Part shown: piece after piece, positions 12,019 through 24,245 of the stretch | Layout: each line of letters begins with the position of its first letter | Position numbering within the stretch: position 1 is the stretch's first letter | Origin: Phytophthora hibernalis | Taxonomy: Eukaryota; Oomycota; Peronosporomycetes; Peronosporales; Peronosporaceae | Assembly (NCBI GenBank): GCA_012656075.1 | Contig: JAAKBF010000171.1 | Span: forward strand, 1,612,001 to 1,676,000 | Direction of reading: 5' to 3' | DNA length: 64,000 nucleotides | Translations under genes and position numbers: made by a program | The notes under the pieces: model-generated | The model's database searches: none | What the model saw: the letters and a program-made list of their open reading frames with translations, nothing else | Told to the model about the DNA's origin: nothing

Positions 12019-13188
12019 ATGGTACGAGTTCAAAAACCAGGTCCAGACGAGTTGGAGTCGCGTCGCCTAAAGAATCGTGAGTACATGCGCAAAGCTCGAC
12101 AACGGCAACGACGGCAACTGCAAGAGATGGAGAGTACTGTCCAGCAGCTCGAGGAGCAGTATGCTGTACTGTGTCAACAAGCGGCAATCGCGGCACAACA
12201 CGCCGAGGTAATCGAGCGATGGCCAGGAGCAAGATTACACCGAAGCGGTGATGATAGCGAAGCGCCTTGGCGCCGAAAAGTTACTGTTGCAGACTGTGCT
12301 CAAGCAGAAAGCGGAATGGAGGCGTCAGTTGCAGCGCATCATGGACTTTGAGGCCAGCAGTGTAACCTCAACCCAGGACACTTTCAACATTCAACTTGAC
12401 ATCGTGGATGAAGCTGAGGCAGTAGAGGCCTTCGGCTTCCACCCGTTAACGGAATGGGACTTTACACGGACGATTTTGGACAACAAGCAGGACATTCACC
12501 ACGTTGCAGCTCGACTTGGTCAGTCGTCGGTATTTGCTGTGATGAATGGCACGCGCACGCACCGGATGCAAGCGTTTGGCTGGGACATCGTGCAGCGTGT
12601 GGAAGGCAGCGTCATGGACTTCATGTTCACTAAAAACTTTGTGGGGCTTGATGTACTGGATATCATGCAAAAACATTGGCGAACAGCATGCAACTGGCCG
12701 AGTTCAGGAAGATCAAGGCGGAGACACGGCGCTTGCGAGTGCTCCAGCAGATGAATCCGAACGCATTTGTGTTTGTTCGTGATGTCGGTTCTCCCAGTGA
12801 TATCTCCATCTTCCGCTCCGTGTTCGTGCACTTCTTGGTTGAGTCGACTGCACAAGTGTATCAGTCGGACTCGGACGAAGACTGGACTGGCACAGGCTAC
12901 CTCTTAGGCACACAAAGTGTAGACACTGATTACCCTCAGCACCAGACAGAAGAAGAATCAAGCGGAAAGGTGGCTTGGGCCGACCTCACATTGTCGATAG
13001 AGGCCCTGGACGTGGTCAACCCCAGCACAGAGGAGACGTTCCAGCACATTCAGTGGATTGGACGCACAGACTATTGCAGTGAAGAGCACGCGCAACGAGA
13101 CGCCGCAGACACGCTCCAGAGTATGTTGCGATGGGAGATGTTGATGGTGGCTCCGGCACTCAACTTGGTGTCGCTGTTTCCATATTGA
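12019..13188 (+). CDS. bZIP transcription factor with oomycete-specific C-terminal region
   Basis: The ATG at 12019 is followed within 15 residues by a bZIP basic region, RRLKNREYMRKARQRQRR. It has the invariant N-x7-R, but Ala and Tyr/Met replace the usual core residues, as in other oomycete bZIPs. A short leucine zipper follows (LQEMESTVQQLEEQYAVL). The remaining 300 residues form a conserved region also seen in the upstream relic (HPLTEWDFT, FGWDIVQRVEGSVMDFMFTK, KAETRRLR, SGKVAWADLTLS); I cannot name this domain. The frame changes at about 12220 (+1 or -2) and at 12682-12683 (AA for AAA, -1). It is probably a nuclear regulator; its targets are unknown. Confidence 0.8.
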
Positions 13189-13283
13189 ATGCAGCTACTA
13201 AGTTACTATTGAGTTTTCCCGACGGAAGCAACTTGTTCAGTTGGTTAACATTATCTTAAAATTTTTCTTTTCTGCTGCAACGT

Positions 13284-13594
13284 TTACATGAGGCTGCACC
13301 ACTCGTTGCCGTAGATGCTAGCGTTGTTCAGCTCCCCACAGTTGCGGCATCTCCAGCTCGTGCAGCCGGCCGGGAGAGGGTACGGGCCGCGCATTTGGTG
13401 CACAGAGCGTTGCCCTGCGCGTCGCGGCGGATGTTGGCGTTGTTGGGCACCACACGCGAGTGGACGGCGGCGGACGGAGCGGTGCCGGGAGCGGCGGGTA
13501 CAGCGGTGACGATGGGGCGTCCGTAGGCGTCCACCTGTACGGGCTGACCCGCGACAGGCGCGTAGTCGACGCTCTTCTGCGGCTTGGGGTCCAT
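13284..13594 (-). CDS. Small LSD1-type zinc-finger protein
   Basis: About 104 residues. The start at 13594 opens with MDPKPQKSVDYAPVAG. The N-terminal 60 residues are Ala/Pro/Val-rich and look disordered. The C-terminus carries one compact zinc finger, CTKC-x3-YPLPAGCTSWRCRNCG, which resembles the plant LSD1 zinc-finger signature (C-x2-C...GCTxxRCxxC). The frame steps by -1 at 13387-13388 (two C on the plus strand where three are needed); joining restores the four finger cysteines. Plant LSD1 proteins regulate cell death; whether that role applies to a single-finger oomycete protein is unknown. Confidence 0.75.
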
Positions 13595-14224
13595 TGTTGC
13601 CTTCTGTTGGGAAGTCTGATAATGCCGCCATTTTTAAGGGAATTTATAAACAGTATTTTACTTACGGTTCGTAAGTTACGGAGTGCATTATTTTGCAAAA
13701 CGCGGTACTCTCCCAAAAGTTTCTTACAATATTCCTGCGCAGCGTCGATGTATTTTACTTTAGTACATGTATTATTATACCAGTACTGTTATATCCTACA
13801 TGTATTAATATCGACTCAGACAGAGCTCTGGGCACAGGCGTGATTTCGTGGGCAGCTCCGCCTGTTGCGACCACTTTATTCACAGTTTGAGCACGTGCAA
13901 GTTGTCGTTGACATGTACGCGAAAGTGCCGTTTTAGGGAGCAGTCCTTTGGGCAGGACGGAGACTTTGAGTAGAACGCACTATGCGTTATAGCAGGCCTT
14001 CAGCTTTTTCCCTTTGTGGAAGATTTTAGTGTTGCATCGAATTCACTTCCGCAGGTTTCCTCCGTCACGTGATAGCAAACAACGTCTTCAATTATTACGC
14101 GAAAAGTCGAAACCACTTTTTTGAGTCGGGTTGTGATTGGCTGCTCCCTTTTATCCAATCGCCGCCCAGTTGCAGAAACGTCCACTTGGTGCAGACTCCC
14201 ACTTGCTAAAGCTCCGAATTCGTC
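13595..14224. other. Intergenic region between divergent genes
   Basis: It holds TACATGTA motifs at 13764 and 13797, and a GATTGGCTG...CCAATCG pair of CCAAT-box-like sites (about 14130-14162) roughly 70 nt upstream of the next ATG. I see no other gene signal. Confidence 0.5.
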
Positions 14225-15856
14225 ATGAGCTCCTCGGCCTCTAGCGCCACAACCCTCAGCAATCCAGACCATGAGAAGCCTAAACCCAAGTCCAAGAGGA
14301 AGAAATCGGCCACTGGAACCCGCAAAAGCCGCGGCTGGGGGCCGTTCCAGTCCGTCCTAAAAGAACGCTCCGTGGACTTTAATTTAACGCTGGACGTGCA
14401 GAACCTGCAGCAGGAAATCCAGGACCTCACGACGCCCGAGACGTCCTGAGTACCAGGACAACGCTACGTCGTCACTCGCCCGAGGGGTCTTTTTTCACGT
14501 GGTGCAGGAGTATCTCCAGGTCTTCAGGACGGGGTGGGCCATCCTGGAAACAGGACGCAAGAGACTTTTACGAGAACAGGACCAGCGCGCCTTTCTGCAC
14601 AGTGTCATGGACCCAGAGTTGGACGTGGGCAACGGATTACGTGGTCCTGACGTTATGGCTGAGCAGATCATCCTGTACTCGACGCTCATCAAGTTCGTCA
14701 ACGTGCGTCTCACGTCCTACGACATTGTGGTGGCGGAGGACTCGGTGATTATCAGGACGCAGGCCAAACTGAGATTTCAGGTGCTGAGGAAGACCATCGA
14801 GAGCATCTTCCCGCATGTCATTGGGGACGAGTGTCTCGTGGCGCAACTTGTGGGTCAGGAGGTGGAGCCCTCCATCGGCATCACCTTTTCCTTCAATGAG
14901 CAGGGCAAGTGCTGCAAATACGAGTTCGAGGTGGACTTTGTCGAGGCTTTTGCGGGCATCGTGAAAGACCCGACGAAGCTCGACACGCTCCTGGGACGAG
15001 CGTTGATCGCCGACAACTGCATGCTTGGGCTGATAGACGAGCCGTTGGAGGTGCCGCGAAGGAGCTGGACGGTGGGAAACGCTCTGGAGGATGAGCGGGT
15101 TGAGGAAGTGAACGAGATGCTGAATGAGTCTAGTATTGCAGATGGGCTTCGGCTGGACCTACATGCACCGCAGTTGAGCACGTGGTGCGATGAACACGAC
15201 AGGTTTGATCGGATTGTCGATGATTACTATCACGCTTTCGCGAAAGGATACCAGCCGCAAGACCAGCAAAAGCGCAGCCAGGCTGACTTTATCGCGCAGG
15301 CGTTTGTGTCTGGAAGTGCTCAGGATCCGCAGGATGGTGGCAGGTATGTGTTTAAGAGGTGGCAAGCCCTGAGCGAATGCTTCGGCGTGCTTGACTTCCG
15401 GCAAACATGCTCGGTGCCGGTTCAGTATGACGCCGAGAATTTGTGCGCTATTAGCTCGACAGCTAGTTACACACTGCGAATCACGCCCAACACCCTCGAG
15501 TCGGTGTTTCCCACGTGCTGCAGTACAGGCAATTGGTCGACACACTTGTGGGCAATGCGCTCATTGTACCATCACAGCTCGTCTTCTCGATCGAAAGGGA
15601 CACCGGCCGGATCTCTCACATTGTCGAGAGAATGGATTTCGTTGCGGCCATGGCACCGTTGGTCCGAAGCCAGGAAGAGCTATCCATCGTGATGTCACAG
15701 GCGCTGCTTCCATTCGACGGGATGAGTTGCCACAGCCTCAAGTCGATTCATCAAGAAGAAACGTGCGAGAACTCGAAAGACGAAACAACATCTGAGAAGC
15801 ATGCAGCAAACCTGCGTACGATGAACTTGGCCGATATCCTAACTACGGATACATAA
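14225..15856 (+). CDS. Oomycete-specific protein with basic N-terminus, coiled coil and two tandem repeats
   Basis: The start at 14225 opens a Ser-rich, strongly basic stretch (KPKPKSKRKKSATGTRKSRGWGPFQ), then a short coil (VDFNLTLDVQNLQQEIQDL). Members of this large Phytophthora family are often labelled bZIP-like. The body contains two copies of one domain: TIESIFPHVI...LVGQEVEP...FEVDFVEAF (about 14780-15010) and TLESVFPHVL...LVGNALIV...ERMDFVAAM (about 15490-15650). Three frame steps of -1 fall at C 14435-14437, T 14490-14495 and C 15510-15512; restoring one base at each gives a continuous protein (RDVLSTRTTLRRHSPEGSFF across the first two). The repeat fold resembles NTF2/SnoaL-type domains, but this is only a guess. 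Function is unknown. Confidence 0.78.
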
Positions 15857-15989
15857 GACCAAAAGTAAATGAATTTAAATGTGCAGAAATTGGCGGGACG
15901 TGTCAAGCGTGACGTTTCCAGCTTCAGCGCCGCTTGGAGGTGAACCGGCGCAGTCTCTGTTGAACCCCGGATCAAGGTTCGTTGCGATC

Positions 15990-18900
15990 ATGTCGGAGCC
16001 AAAAGGTCCGCCGTCCATGGGCGACGCAGCTCCGACTAAGAAGTTTAGCAAGAAGAGTTCCAGCAGACCTCCACAGCCAGAACCTGCTTCTCAGCCAGTT
16101 GTGCAGTCCCCACTGGCAACGTCTGCACCTCCCGTTGGCGCAGTGCCCCAGGTGCCTCGGATCCCGCTGTCCGAGCCCAAACCAGACGCTGACACCAAGC
16201 GCAAGTCGTCGAAAAGCGCACGTCTCGTGCGGGTGACAGTCAAACATCGAGAGAGTCGACACCACCCGGACCAGCAGTTCCGTCGCCAGATCCCGATGCA
16301 GTGTCAGCAGCCGATGCTACCGCTGCAACCAAGCAGAGAGAAGATGCTGAGCGTGAAAAGCAGGCTAGAAGAGAAGCCAAAAGGCAGCGTGCCAAGGAGG
16401 TCGAAGACGCCAAACGGCGAGAAGATTTTGCAAAACAGGCACTGGAAGAAGCCCAACGTCTCGCGGAACAAAAGCAGCGTGAGGCGCGTCAAAAACAGCA
16501 GCTTGAGGCCTTAAACGCCAACGCAGAAGAGTGTCAGGAAGAAGCAGGAGAAGACTACGATGATGAAGGGTTTGAAAACTATGATGAAGACTTTGAGCAG
16601 GAAAAAGTGAGCCAGCCGAAGTCGACCCCGCTTCCGCCAGTAGGGGCAAAGGCAAGCTCAAAGAGTCGAGGTAGTAGCTCAAATGCGGTCGCTGACGAAG
16701 CTGAGCTGAAACGGATTCAGCAGGCAATGCAAGCCGAGACCAAAAGGTTGCTATCTGCGTCTTCGCGGCCTTCAAGTTCAGCAGATGCAGGGGCTCAAGG
16801 GAGTAAGCCGAATAGCAGAGGCGAAGAGCCATCGACTGCTCCTAGACCATCGACATCGATTGCATCCTCAATTGCTGGCTTGAAGCAGTCGCTCGATCCA
16901 CGAGCAAAACGCGCCAAGGAGATCCTTGAGCGTCGGAAGTTTGACGTGGAGAAGATTTTGTTGTTTCAGCAGAATCCCGTCAGTGAACAAGACAAGGTTT
17001 TGCACCGCCTAAGAAGAGGATTGGTGAAGCAGGCTTTTGTCCAAACTAGTGACGGGGCGAGATCACTAGGCACACAGACGAAAGCCCCGGAAGCTCACGA
17101 TAAAAGTATGCACTTTCCTGATGACATCGGCATTGACACGGATTCAAGTTCGACTGATATCACGATAGGAGACAACAACGAGGACGGAAGTTCTTCTTCG
17201 TCATCAACACGATTCTTCAAGTTTTGGAGCATGCTGCGTATGTCTGCGAGACGTTGGCCGTCGAGAATGTGATGGCCTCAGAAACAGAGGCGCAAGGAAT
17301 CCAAGCAGAAGACACGAACAAGCACGCAGAAGATGATGGGAAGGAAGGCGAAGAAAGAGACACAAGAAGGCGCTATCAGCTATCAAAAAGTTCTAAGCTG
17401 GACAAGAAGTTGGTGTTTCCCAGCAAAAACCTTGAAACTCTCAGCTCTCTCGAGCAGATTCTGCAGGGTCGCGACCTCGTCGCTGTGCGATTCTCTCCAT
17501 CTGTATCCAGCACGTTTTTGAGTTGCTACGGAGCCGCCCAGATCAACGGTGGTGACAACCGACAGCAAGAAACAGCGAAATTGAAGGACAAGACGATTTC
17601 ATGCGTCTGGGACGTGAATCTACCAAACCGTCCGCTTCATCTGTTGAAGAGCGAAGGTGTAGCGGCCACAGCCTGCCTCAACCCATCGCGAGACCTGTTT
17701 GTGGTTGTCGGAACGGAAGATGGTACAATTCACGTTTGGGATCTCCGACCGCAATCTATGATACAGTCTTCAAGTTTGATGGTTGACGGCCTCGCAGTTT
17801 GTACACCTGCTTATTCTACGTGTGGCATGAACTATCGTGCCCCAGAGCAGCACACATCTACGATTGTGGCGTTGGAGGCAATCGACCGGAACAAAGGTGG
17901 TGGCGGTGACAATGGAGGAACGTTTCAGTTTGGATCCATGGATGACCGCGGTATTTTGATTATCTGGAGCTTGATCGAATTCGACTCTGGGGACGAAGCA
18001 TTGGTCACTGACAAGTGCGTACAGATCGGGGGAATGTGAAAATGGTCATGAACACTCGTATCGACATACAGCAGCAATACTTAACACCAACCGTGGCGCC
18101 TAAGCGTAGAGGAACCAAGACAAGCGTTTTCCCGCTTCCCCCACTCCTGTTTCAACTTCATCGCTGGCCCAGGTTGGCCCTGCTGTTGCTGTTCTCAAGT
18201 ACTTCCCACACGACCCCAACCAGTACGTGCTGTAGTGAATTTGCCTCCATTCACTATTCTAATCTTTGATGTTGGCATTGCCAGGTTTGTCGTCGGAACT
18301 CGTACAGGTCAGCTGGTTCAGGGCCACCGCTTTGAGAAAGCATCTTCTCGAATGCTGTACCAGCGCGAGCACGGGCTGTCGACGACGGATGCATCAATCG
18401 GCGTCGTGTGTATCGACTTCCACCCTTTCGAGCCTGAATATTTCCTCGTCGGCTACGAAGACGGGAGCATCTGGTACGCTTGATGGCTTTCACCATTCTG
18501 CTAGTTTCTGATGCATGTGTTGTGATGTAGCTTGTACCATGTCAATGTGCCTTTGTATCTCACGTCATGGGAGGAAGTATCATTCGGTGTGAGCGTCTGC
18601 GCCGTGGCGTGGTCGCCGTCGCGTCCTGCCGTCTTCTATGCATCTTTCTCCAACGGAAGTGTCCTGGTTTGGGACCTATTGGAGGGTACTAACGTACGAA
18701 CTTCACTACGTTAGAAGAAGAAATAGCTGCAGCAGCATCTCACAACTCTGGTGTTTGTACAGGGACCAACGCTATCACACGAACGGGATGCTCTGACGGA
18801 CATATCTCCAGTTGAAATGGCTTCATCGTTGTATCCGTTGGCGCTATCGTACGTTACGGCTGATGAAGCAGAATAGCGTTGTTACTCATATTTGCTCGAA

Positions 18901-19083
18901 TTATTTACTTCTGGTTCATGCAGGTCGGAGAAGATGCGCACGTCGCGGCCTGCTGTAGCCTGGCGAGTTGATTCTGCTGTCTCGCCCTTTCAGTTTACTA
19001 TTCATGAGCTTGGCCCAGAATTCACTGTTCGGACTGCCATGGAACAGCAATCGGTGGCGAAGGTGCTAACGTGTATTCTTTGA
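15990..19083 (+). CDS. WDR60: WDR60 / dynein-2 intermediate chain 1
   Basis: The product is the intermediate chain of cytoplasmic dynein-2, the retrograde motor of intraflagellar transport, expected in zoospore flagella. The N-terminus is disordered, then comes a Lys/Glu-rich coiled coil and the WDR60-type acidic motif YDDEGFENYDEDFE (about 16560). WD repeats follow (VGTEDGTIHVWDL; FVVGTRTGQLV; FHPFEPEYFLVGYEDGSI; NGSVLVWDLLEG). The introns are 18223-18284, 18474-18530, 18694-18762 and 18849-18923, all with GTACG-type donors; the first has a CTAAT branch site. Five frame steps of -1 fall at runs 16212-16215, 17222-17225, 18028-18032 and 18138-18142, with each joined frame remaining WDR60-like. 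Exon borders near the 3' end are the least certain. Confidence 0.85.
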
Positions 19084-19184
19084 AGATGAATTGTGTGGCA
19101 GACAATAATGATAGCCTGCACGGACTGGAGCATCAATAACAGCTGAAGCGTACAGAAATGATTCTGTGGTGTTGGTAAGTTAGC

Positions 19185-22100
19185 CTATGTTGCGCTCGTG
19201 TCTGCCGTGTAGGAGCTTGAAGATGAAGCAGACCATGCACTTTCTCGGAGGAGTCTCGCGTAAACTCCATCACGGAACTGGAGTAGCTCTGCGTGGGTGC
19301 CTTGATTGACGAGTTGTCCGTCCTCAACAATGTAGATCATGTCTGCATTCCGAACTGTAGCGGATTCTGCTGGATGAGCTGCAATTACAGTAGTTCGACG
19401 CACTCGCTGAGCGACGATCGTGTCCAGCGCTTGTTGAACTGCGATCTTCTCTCTCTCCGCTCCCAGAGACCGTGTAGGCTCGTCCAACAACAAGAGCCTC
19501 GCATCCTGAAGTACAGCACGGGCAAGGGTAATCCGTTGTCGTTGACTTGACGAAAGCTGCAGCTGTCCACCCACACGTGTTGCGTATCCGTCAGGAAGCC
19601 GCGAAATGAAAGTGTGAGCGTGCGCCACCTCAGCAGCGGCGATGATCATGTCCATTGTCGGCGGGGAAGCCATTCCGTACGCAATGTTCTCAGCAATCGT
19701 ACCCAGGAAAAGTGTAGGCTCTGGGCCTACCATGCTGATCTGCGTGCGCAGCCATGAAAGGTCTAGCGTTCGGATGTCAACACCATCCAGCATCACGCGA
19801 CCGCCATTTCCTGATGACGAGGACATGTCGTAAAATCCTTCGAGAAGAGCGAAAATGGTTGAGATACCGGAGCCTCTAGGACCGCACAACGCCACTATTT
19901 GCCCGGCCACGATATGCAGTTTGAGTCCATTGAGCACCGGAGCGCTAGGACGTGTCGAGTACGCAAAGCGAATGTCTTGCAGAGTGACGCTGCCTCGGAT
20001 CATGGGACTCAGTGGCATCGGGTCAGGCTCTCTCGTCGATTCGGACGAAGGAGGTGAAGCAGATCCTCTTGCAACAACCGCAGCGTCACGCAACGCAAAG
20101 ATGGTGGCGCCAGCTTGCAATGCACTATCAGTCCTGCTTATCCATGCCACAGCAAGACCCAAGGATTGAGCTGATACTATCACAACCACCAGCGAACGTA
20201 CAAGCTCACGGAATGTGGCGTCGCCAGATTGCACGAGTACACCACTCAACCAACAAGTGAGAGCGCAAGCTGCGACCATCACAACCCCAGAAAACCTCGT
20301 GCCACAGCTTCGAGTTGAGTTTTGTGTCTGTTGTGTCGTAGTGGCCGCTGCAGCAACGCGTCGAAGCTGGAGCACCACGCATCTTCAAGTCCCAGCATGA
20401 CCACCGACTGACGATTGCGCAGCGCTTCACTCACGTGTACGTCTACTGCTTCCTCTGACTCGGTTCCATCAGGAATTGAAGGAGTCTTCAAAGTGTGCTG
20501 AGCTCGAATGGATTCGCCGATGAGCAGCAGTGGTAAAGCTGCTAGCAACACGAGTGTGAGCATCCAACTCCCTCGCCAGAAAGTCACGACCAGCGTGGCG
20601 ATCATCGCGAAAGTTATCTGGAGCTTGTAGCCTTGGGCACGACCAACAACGAGTGCTGCGGTCGATGCCTGCGTTGCCAGAGAGTCCACCAGAACCTTTG
20701 GGGCGTGTTGCGGGGCGTCGAAGAACGCCAAGGGCTGGGCCAGAAGGGAGCTGAAGTGCAAGTCTCGAAGTTGTGAAGTCACACGCTCCGCTGCAGCGTC
20801 CAAGCAGAATAGCTGAATGCTCTGAAAACAACGACAACCGCTGCACCAGCACTCAAGAAGAAACCCTGCCTCATCACCAGAGGCCGCAGAGTATTGACCA
20901 GGGTCTTTGCATCTTGAGCCTCAAGGAAGCGCGTGTATTGCTGCACCATGTCGGCCAGCATCTCGCTGATCAGCATACCCAGCACTGGAGCAGCCAACCC
21001 GACCATCACCGAAGCAACGAGTCCAAACATCAAGAACTTCCGCTCTGGACGAGTGAGAGCTTTAATGTCTCGTTCGGTGAGCTTTGTGGGAGAAGTTGGC
21101 GCTGCATAAACCACACGTCGCTGGTACTGCTGGCGACTTTGTGTTGGCTCGCTCGGACTCAGGCCACGCTGGCTTGCAATGGTGTGCTGGATGAGGTGCA
21201 GGCGTCGATAAAGCTGTTGCCACGCTGCAGCAGCTCGACGTGCGTGCCCTGCTCCACGGCTTTTCCGGCTTCCAGCACCACGATCTTGTCGGCGTATTGC
21301 ACAGCCGCAGAGCTCACGTGACTCGTACAAAAGAGCATTGTCGTACTCCCAGCACCAATAGCCCCGCCAAATCTCGACAGCAGTTCTTGCGGACTAAGTG
21401 CCATTTCATCCAGCAACAGAATCTTCGGTTCACGAATGAGAGCACGTGCCAATGCAATGCGCTGTCGCTGCTGCTGTGATAGTTTGAATGCTCCGTTCTC
21501 GCCGACTCGTGTGTCGTAGCCATCAGGCAGTGACATGATGAAGTCGTGGACATCGGCACGCTGAGCTGCATTGATCACACGCTCTTCCATTTGCCCAGTA
21601 CCTCGTCCATTCAAGTCGCGCAGCACTACAAGTCCCATGGTGATGTTATCGAAGATTGAAGCTTTGAACAACGTCACATGCTGCGTCACAATTCCCAGCT
21701 GAGCTCGCATCCAAGTCGGATCCAGTGCGTTCATCTCGCGGCCATCAAGCAAGATGAGACCTTGGGAAGGATCGTACAGACGCATCAACAGCGTCATCAG
21801 CGTTGATTTACCGGATCCACTGCCTCCAACGACCGCTACACATTCTCCAGCCATGACCGATACGTTGCAGCCTCGTAAAACTTGTCGCTGAGGCCGCGTC
21901 GGATACGCAAAGTGCAAATCAACTGCCATGAGAGCGCCGGAGAAGGTCTCCGGTCGTGGCAGTGGATTCATGACCTCATTCTGGTTGTGATTCTTGAAGT
22001 TGGGCGGTGTCTCCAGCAGTTTAAACAGCTTGGAAGTAGCTCTCTTGGCTCTGAATACCGCTGCAACGCTTGGTAGCAAGTGGCCCAGAGCGTGACTGCC

Positions 22101-23425
22101 GATGATCACGCCAAGAAGCGTCTCGAACACCTCACTAGGCTGCGCTTCAGCCTCGTACACCTTCTTGCCACCGTACCAAAGTCCAATTGCACTCATGACC
22201 CACAACGTTCCAGTCAACGCACCCTGCAGTGCTGCCTTCTTGCCATGCTGCAAAACACGTTCGCGCTCCGTGATACGAACGCGAAGTGCGTGTTTCTCTC
22301 GGACACGACGTTGGGCGTTGAGAGCCAGTAGCGTCTGCAGGTTGTTGAGAGCTTCAGTCACTACCACATCAGCTTCATCCTCCGCCTTGGCTGCGTTGTG
22401 GCTCAAGGCAGCAACGACAGTGACAACCACTGGAGCCACACAAGCCACCGCTAGTGTCAAGTCCCAGAGCGTCAGGAAGGCGAAGAGAAATCCCCGATGA
22501 ACTGCGTCGTGAATCTGCACACAGCTCCCAGCTCCGGTCAAGGCCTTGGCGAATCGTCTCCGCTTCTTGAATCAATTGAGCACCAAGACCCGACGCAGTC
22601 TCCTTGTTGACATCGAACCACGGCTGGTTGAGATCCAGAAGAAGATGCCGCAGTATTTGCTCCCTCAACGCCCGCAAGAGCCTCTCAGCCGTGTGTGTGA
22701 GACACAAGTGAGCGGCGTACGCTGTCACCCCCAGAGCCAACGACAGCAGCAGCAGCGCCAACGCAGCCGCGTCCACGTCGTGTCGCTCATACGGCACGAA
22801 AGCGGCAATCGCCGAGTTCACCTGTCGAGCCAGCAGCGACCACAATCCGCCGTGGATCATGGCCGCCAGTAGCCCCATACTCAGCACGAACAAGTCTCGG
22901 CGAGTCGCTAGTCGCGTCACCAGCTTGTTCAAGGCCACAGACGTGACTTCGCTCTCTTTATCCTCAGGTCGCTGCTCTTCTTCGTCTTCAGCTGCAAGAA
23001 CCTCTTCCACAGCCACGCGACCTTCTCGTAGCTCTCGCAATGCATCGGCAATTGCTGTCGTGCTGCAGAAGCTCGAGATCTGCGAGTTCCACGACGCGTC
23101 AAGACTCTGGACGACGGACGAGTGACGACAGCCGAGGTCGGCACCATCCGCTTGACGGACTCGACGGGCATCGACAGCAACGCGTAGTCCCCCGACTCGA
23201 GCTCGAGTCCAGATCGTCCACGTCCACTTCTTGGCTGTCGCTGTCGTCGAACAGTTGACTGCTGTTGAAGCTGCACAAGCTGTCGGTGCCTGCGAAGCCG
23301 CTGCTGTAGCTGCTGGAGAAGCTGCCGCAGCCTCCACGAGGGTGCGGAGGTCCAGGAGCGACGGCCAAGTTGGGCAGCTCCATGGTTTCGTCCAGCAAGG
23401 GCTCATCGCGCGGGTGCAGCTTCAT
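19185..23425 (-). CDS. ABCB (MDR/P-glycoprotein-like) full transporter with degenerate ATP sites
   Basis: About 1410 residues in TMD-NBD-TMD-NBD order with no introns, starting at ATG 23425 after a short leader. The N-terminal 110 residues are acidic and Ser-rich. NBD1 has Walker A GGSGSGKST, an unusual signature LSQQQRQR and Walker B ILLLDE followed by MALS in place of ATSALD. NBD2 has GPRGSGIST, in which Ile (codon 19865-19863) replaces the Walker A Lys, signature LSSSQRQR, Walker B LLLLDEP and H-loop AAHP. Frame steps of -1 lie at 23189-23193, near 23125, 21210-21212, 20802-20803 and 20291-20294, and one of +1 near 22543; almost all are at mononucleotide runs. It is tail-to-tail with WDR60. 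The substrate is unknown. Confidence 0.88.
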
Positions 23426-23430
23426 CGCAG

Positions 23431-23445
23431 AAGATTCGACAATGG
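23431..23445 (-). promoter_or_regulatory. Possible Inr+FPR-like core promoter of the ABCB gene
   Basis: The minus strand reads CCATTGTCGAATCTT, close to the element of the START gene (TCATTCTCGAATTAG) and to the oomycete consensus. It lies only about 6 nt before the ATG, so the leader would be extremely short. Weak support. Confidence 0.3.
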
Positions 23446-24245
23446 GCGGGCGCGTGGGACGTGGCGGCGTCTTGAGTCATCACGGGTTGAAGCATCTTCC
23501 GACTAGTGTGTCACCCACTGACAGCCGGTGATGACGAATGTAGCCATCGAGTCAGTGCGACTGGAAAAATCACATTTCGGTGGTCGTAAGTTTATCGAGT
23601 TTGGTTTTGGGTGGTTGTGTCTGGGATGGAGCTGGTGGGCATTGGTTTGGATACGGAGTCGCTGGGGGAAGTATCTAGTCAAATAATGGGACTAGATTGG
23701 GGGAATCACGAATTGCTCGATGGTGAAGCTGCCATTTACAAAAAGAACTCACGACACCGGTTTGTTATACCAAGACCATCAAACTGCGAGCACGATAACT
23801 TCACGTCCGCGGTCGTAAATGTGCGGCCGTTCTATCCAGAGAACCTTACACTTCACGACAAATACTGCTTCCTTGTATCCTTGTAGTATACTTCGTAGTA
23901 CTTCGTAGTACCTGAAGCCAAAGCGCTACTTAGGTACATGCATGGTGAATGCAGGACTACTTTGCGAAATACTACATGTGCGATTGTAAAGGTCAATTTC
24001 GCAAGAAAGACTGAGCATGCGTGCTTAGTGCTGCGTGTTTTGAATCGCTAGCTCAACAGTAAAAGTCAAAGATCATAATCTTAGTCGGAGGCTTGTTTGT
24101 GTCCCCTAAATTGCTTTTCGAGCAAGTTTTGGTGAAATGGCCGAAGTTAAAGCAAGCTTGTTTAGCCATTAGCGATCCATTAGACGTAGCACTACAGTAT
24201 AATTTAATACAGCTCTTTAAAGAGCTGTCGGAGTTAAGCCATCCG
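23446..24245. other. Intergenic region
   Basis: A 91-codon open frame at 23611-23886 has no recognisable domain. A tandem pair of TACTTCGTAG decamers lies at about 23889-23909. I see no convincing gene. Confidence 0.45.

Noticed and set aside
23611..23886. 91-codon open frame downstream of the ABCB promoter
   Set aside because: No recognisable motif or composition; only one frame open in a non-coding gap.
23889..23909. Tandem TACTTCGTAG repeat
   Set aside because: Only about two units; too short to call a satellite.
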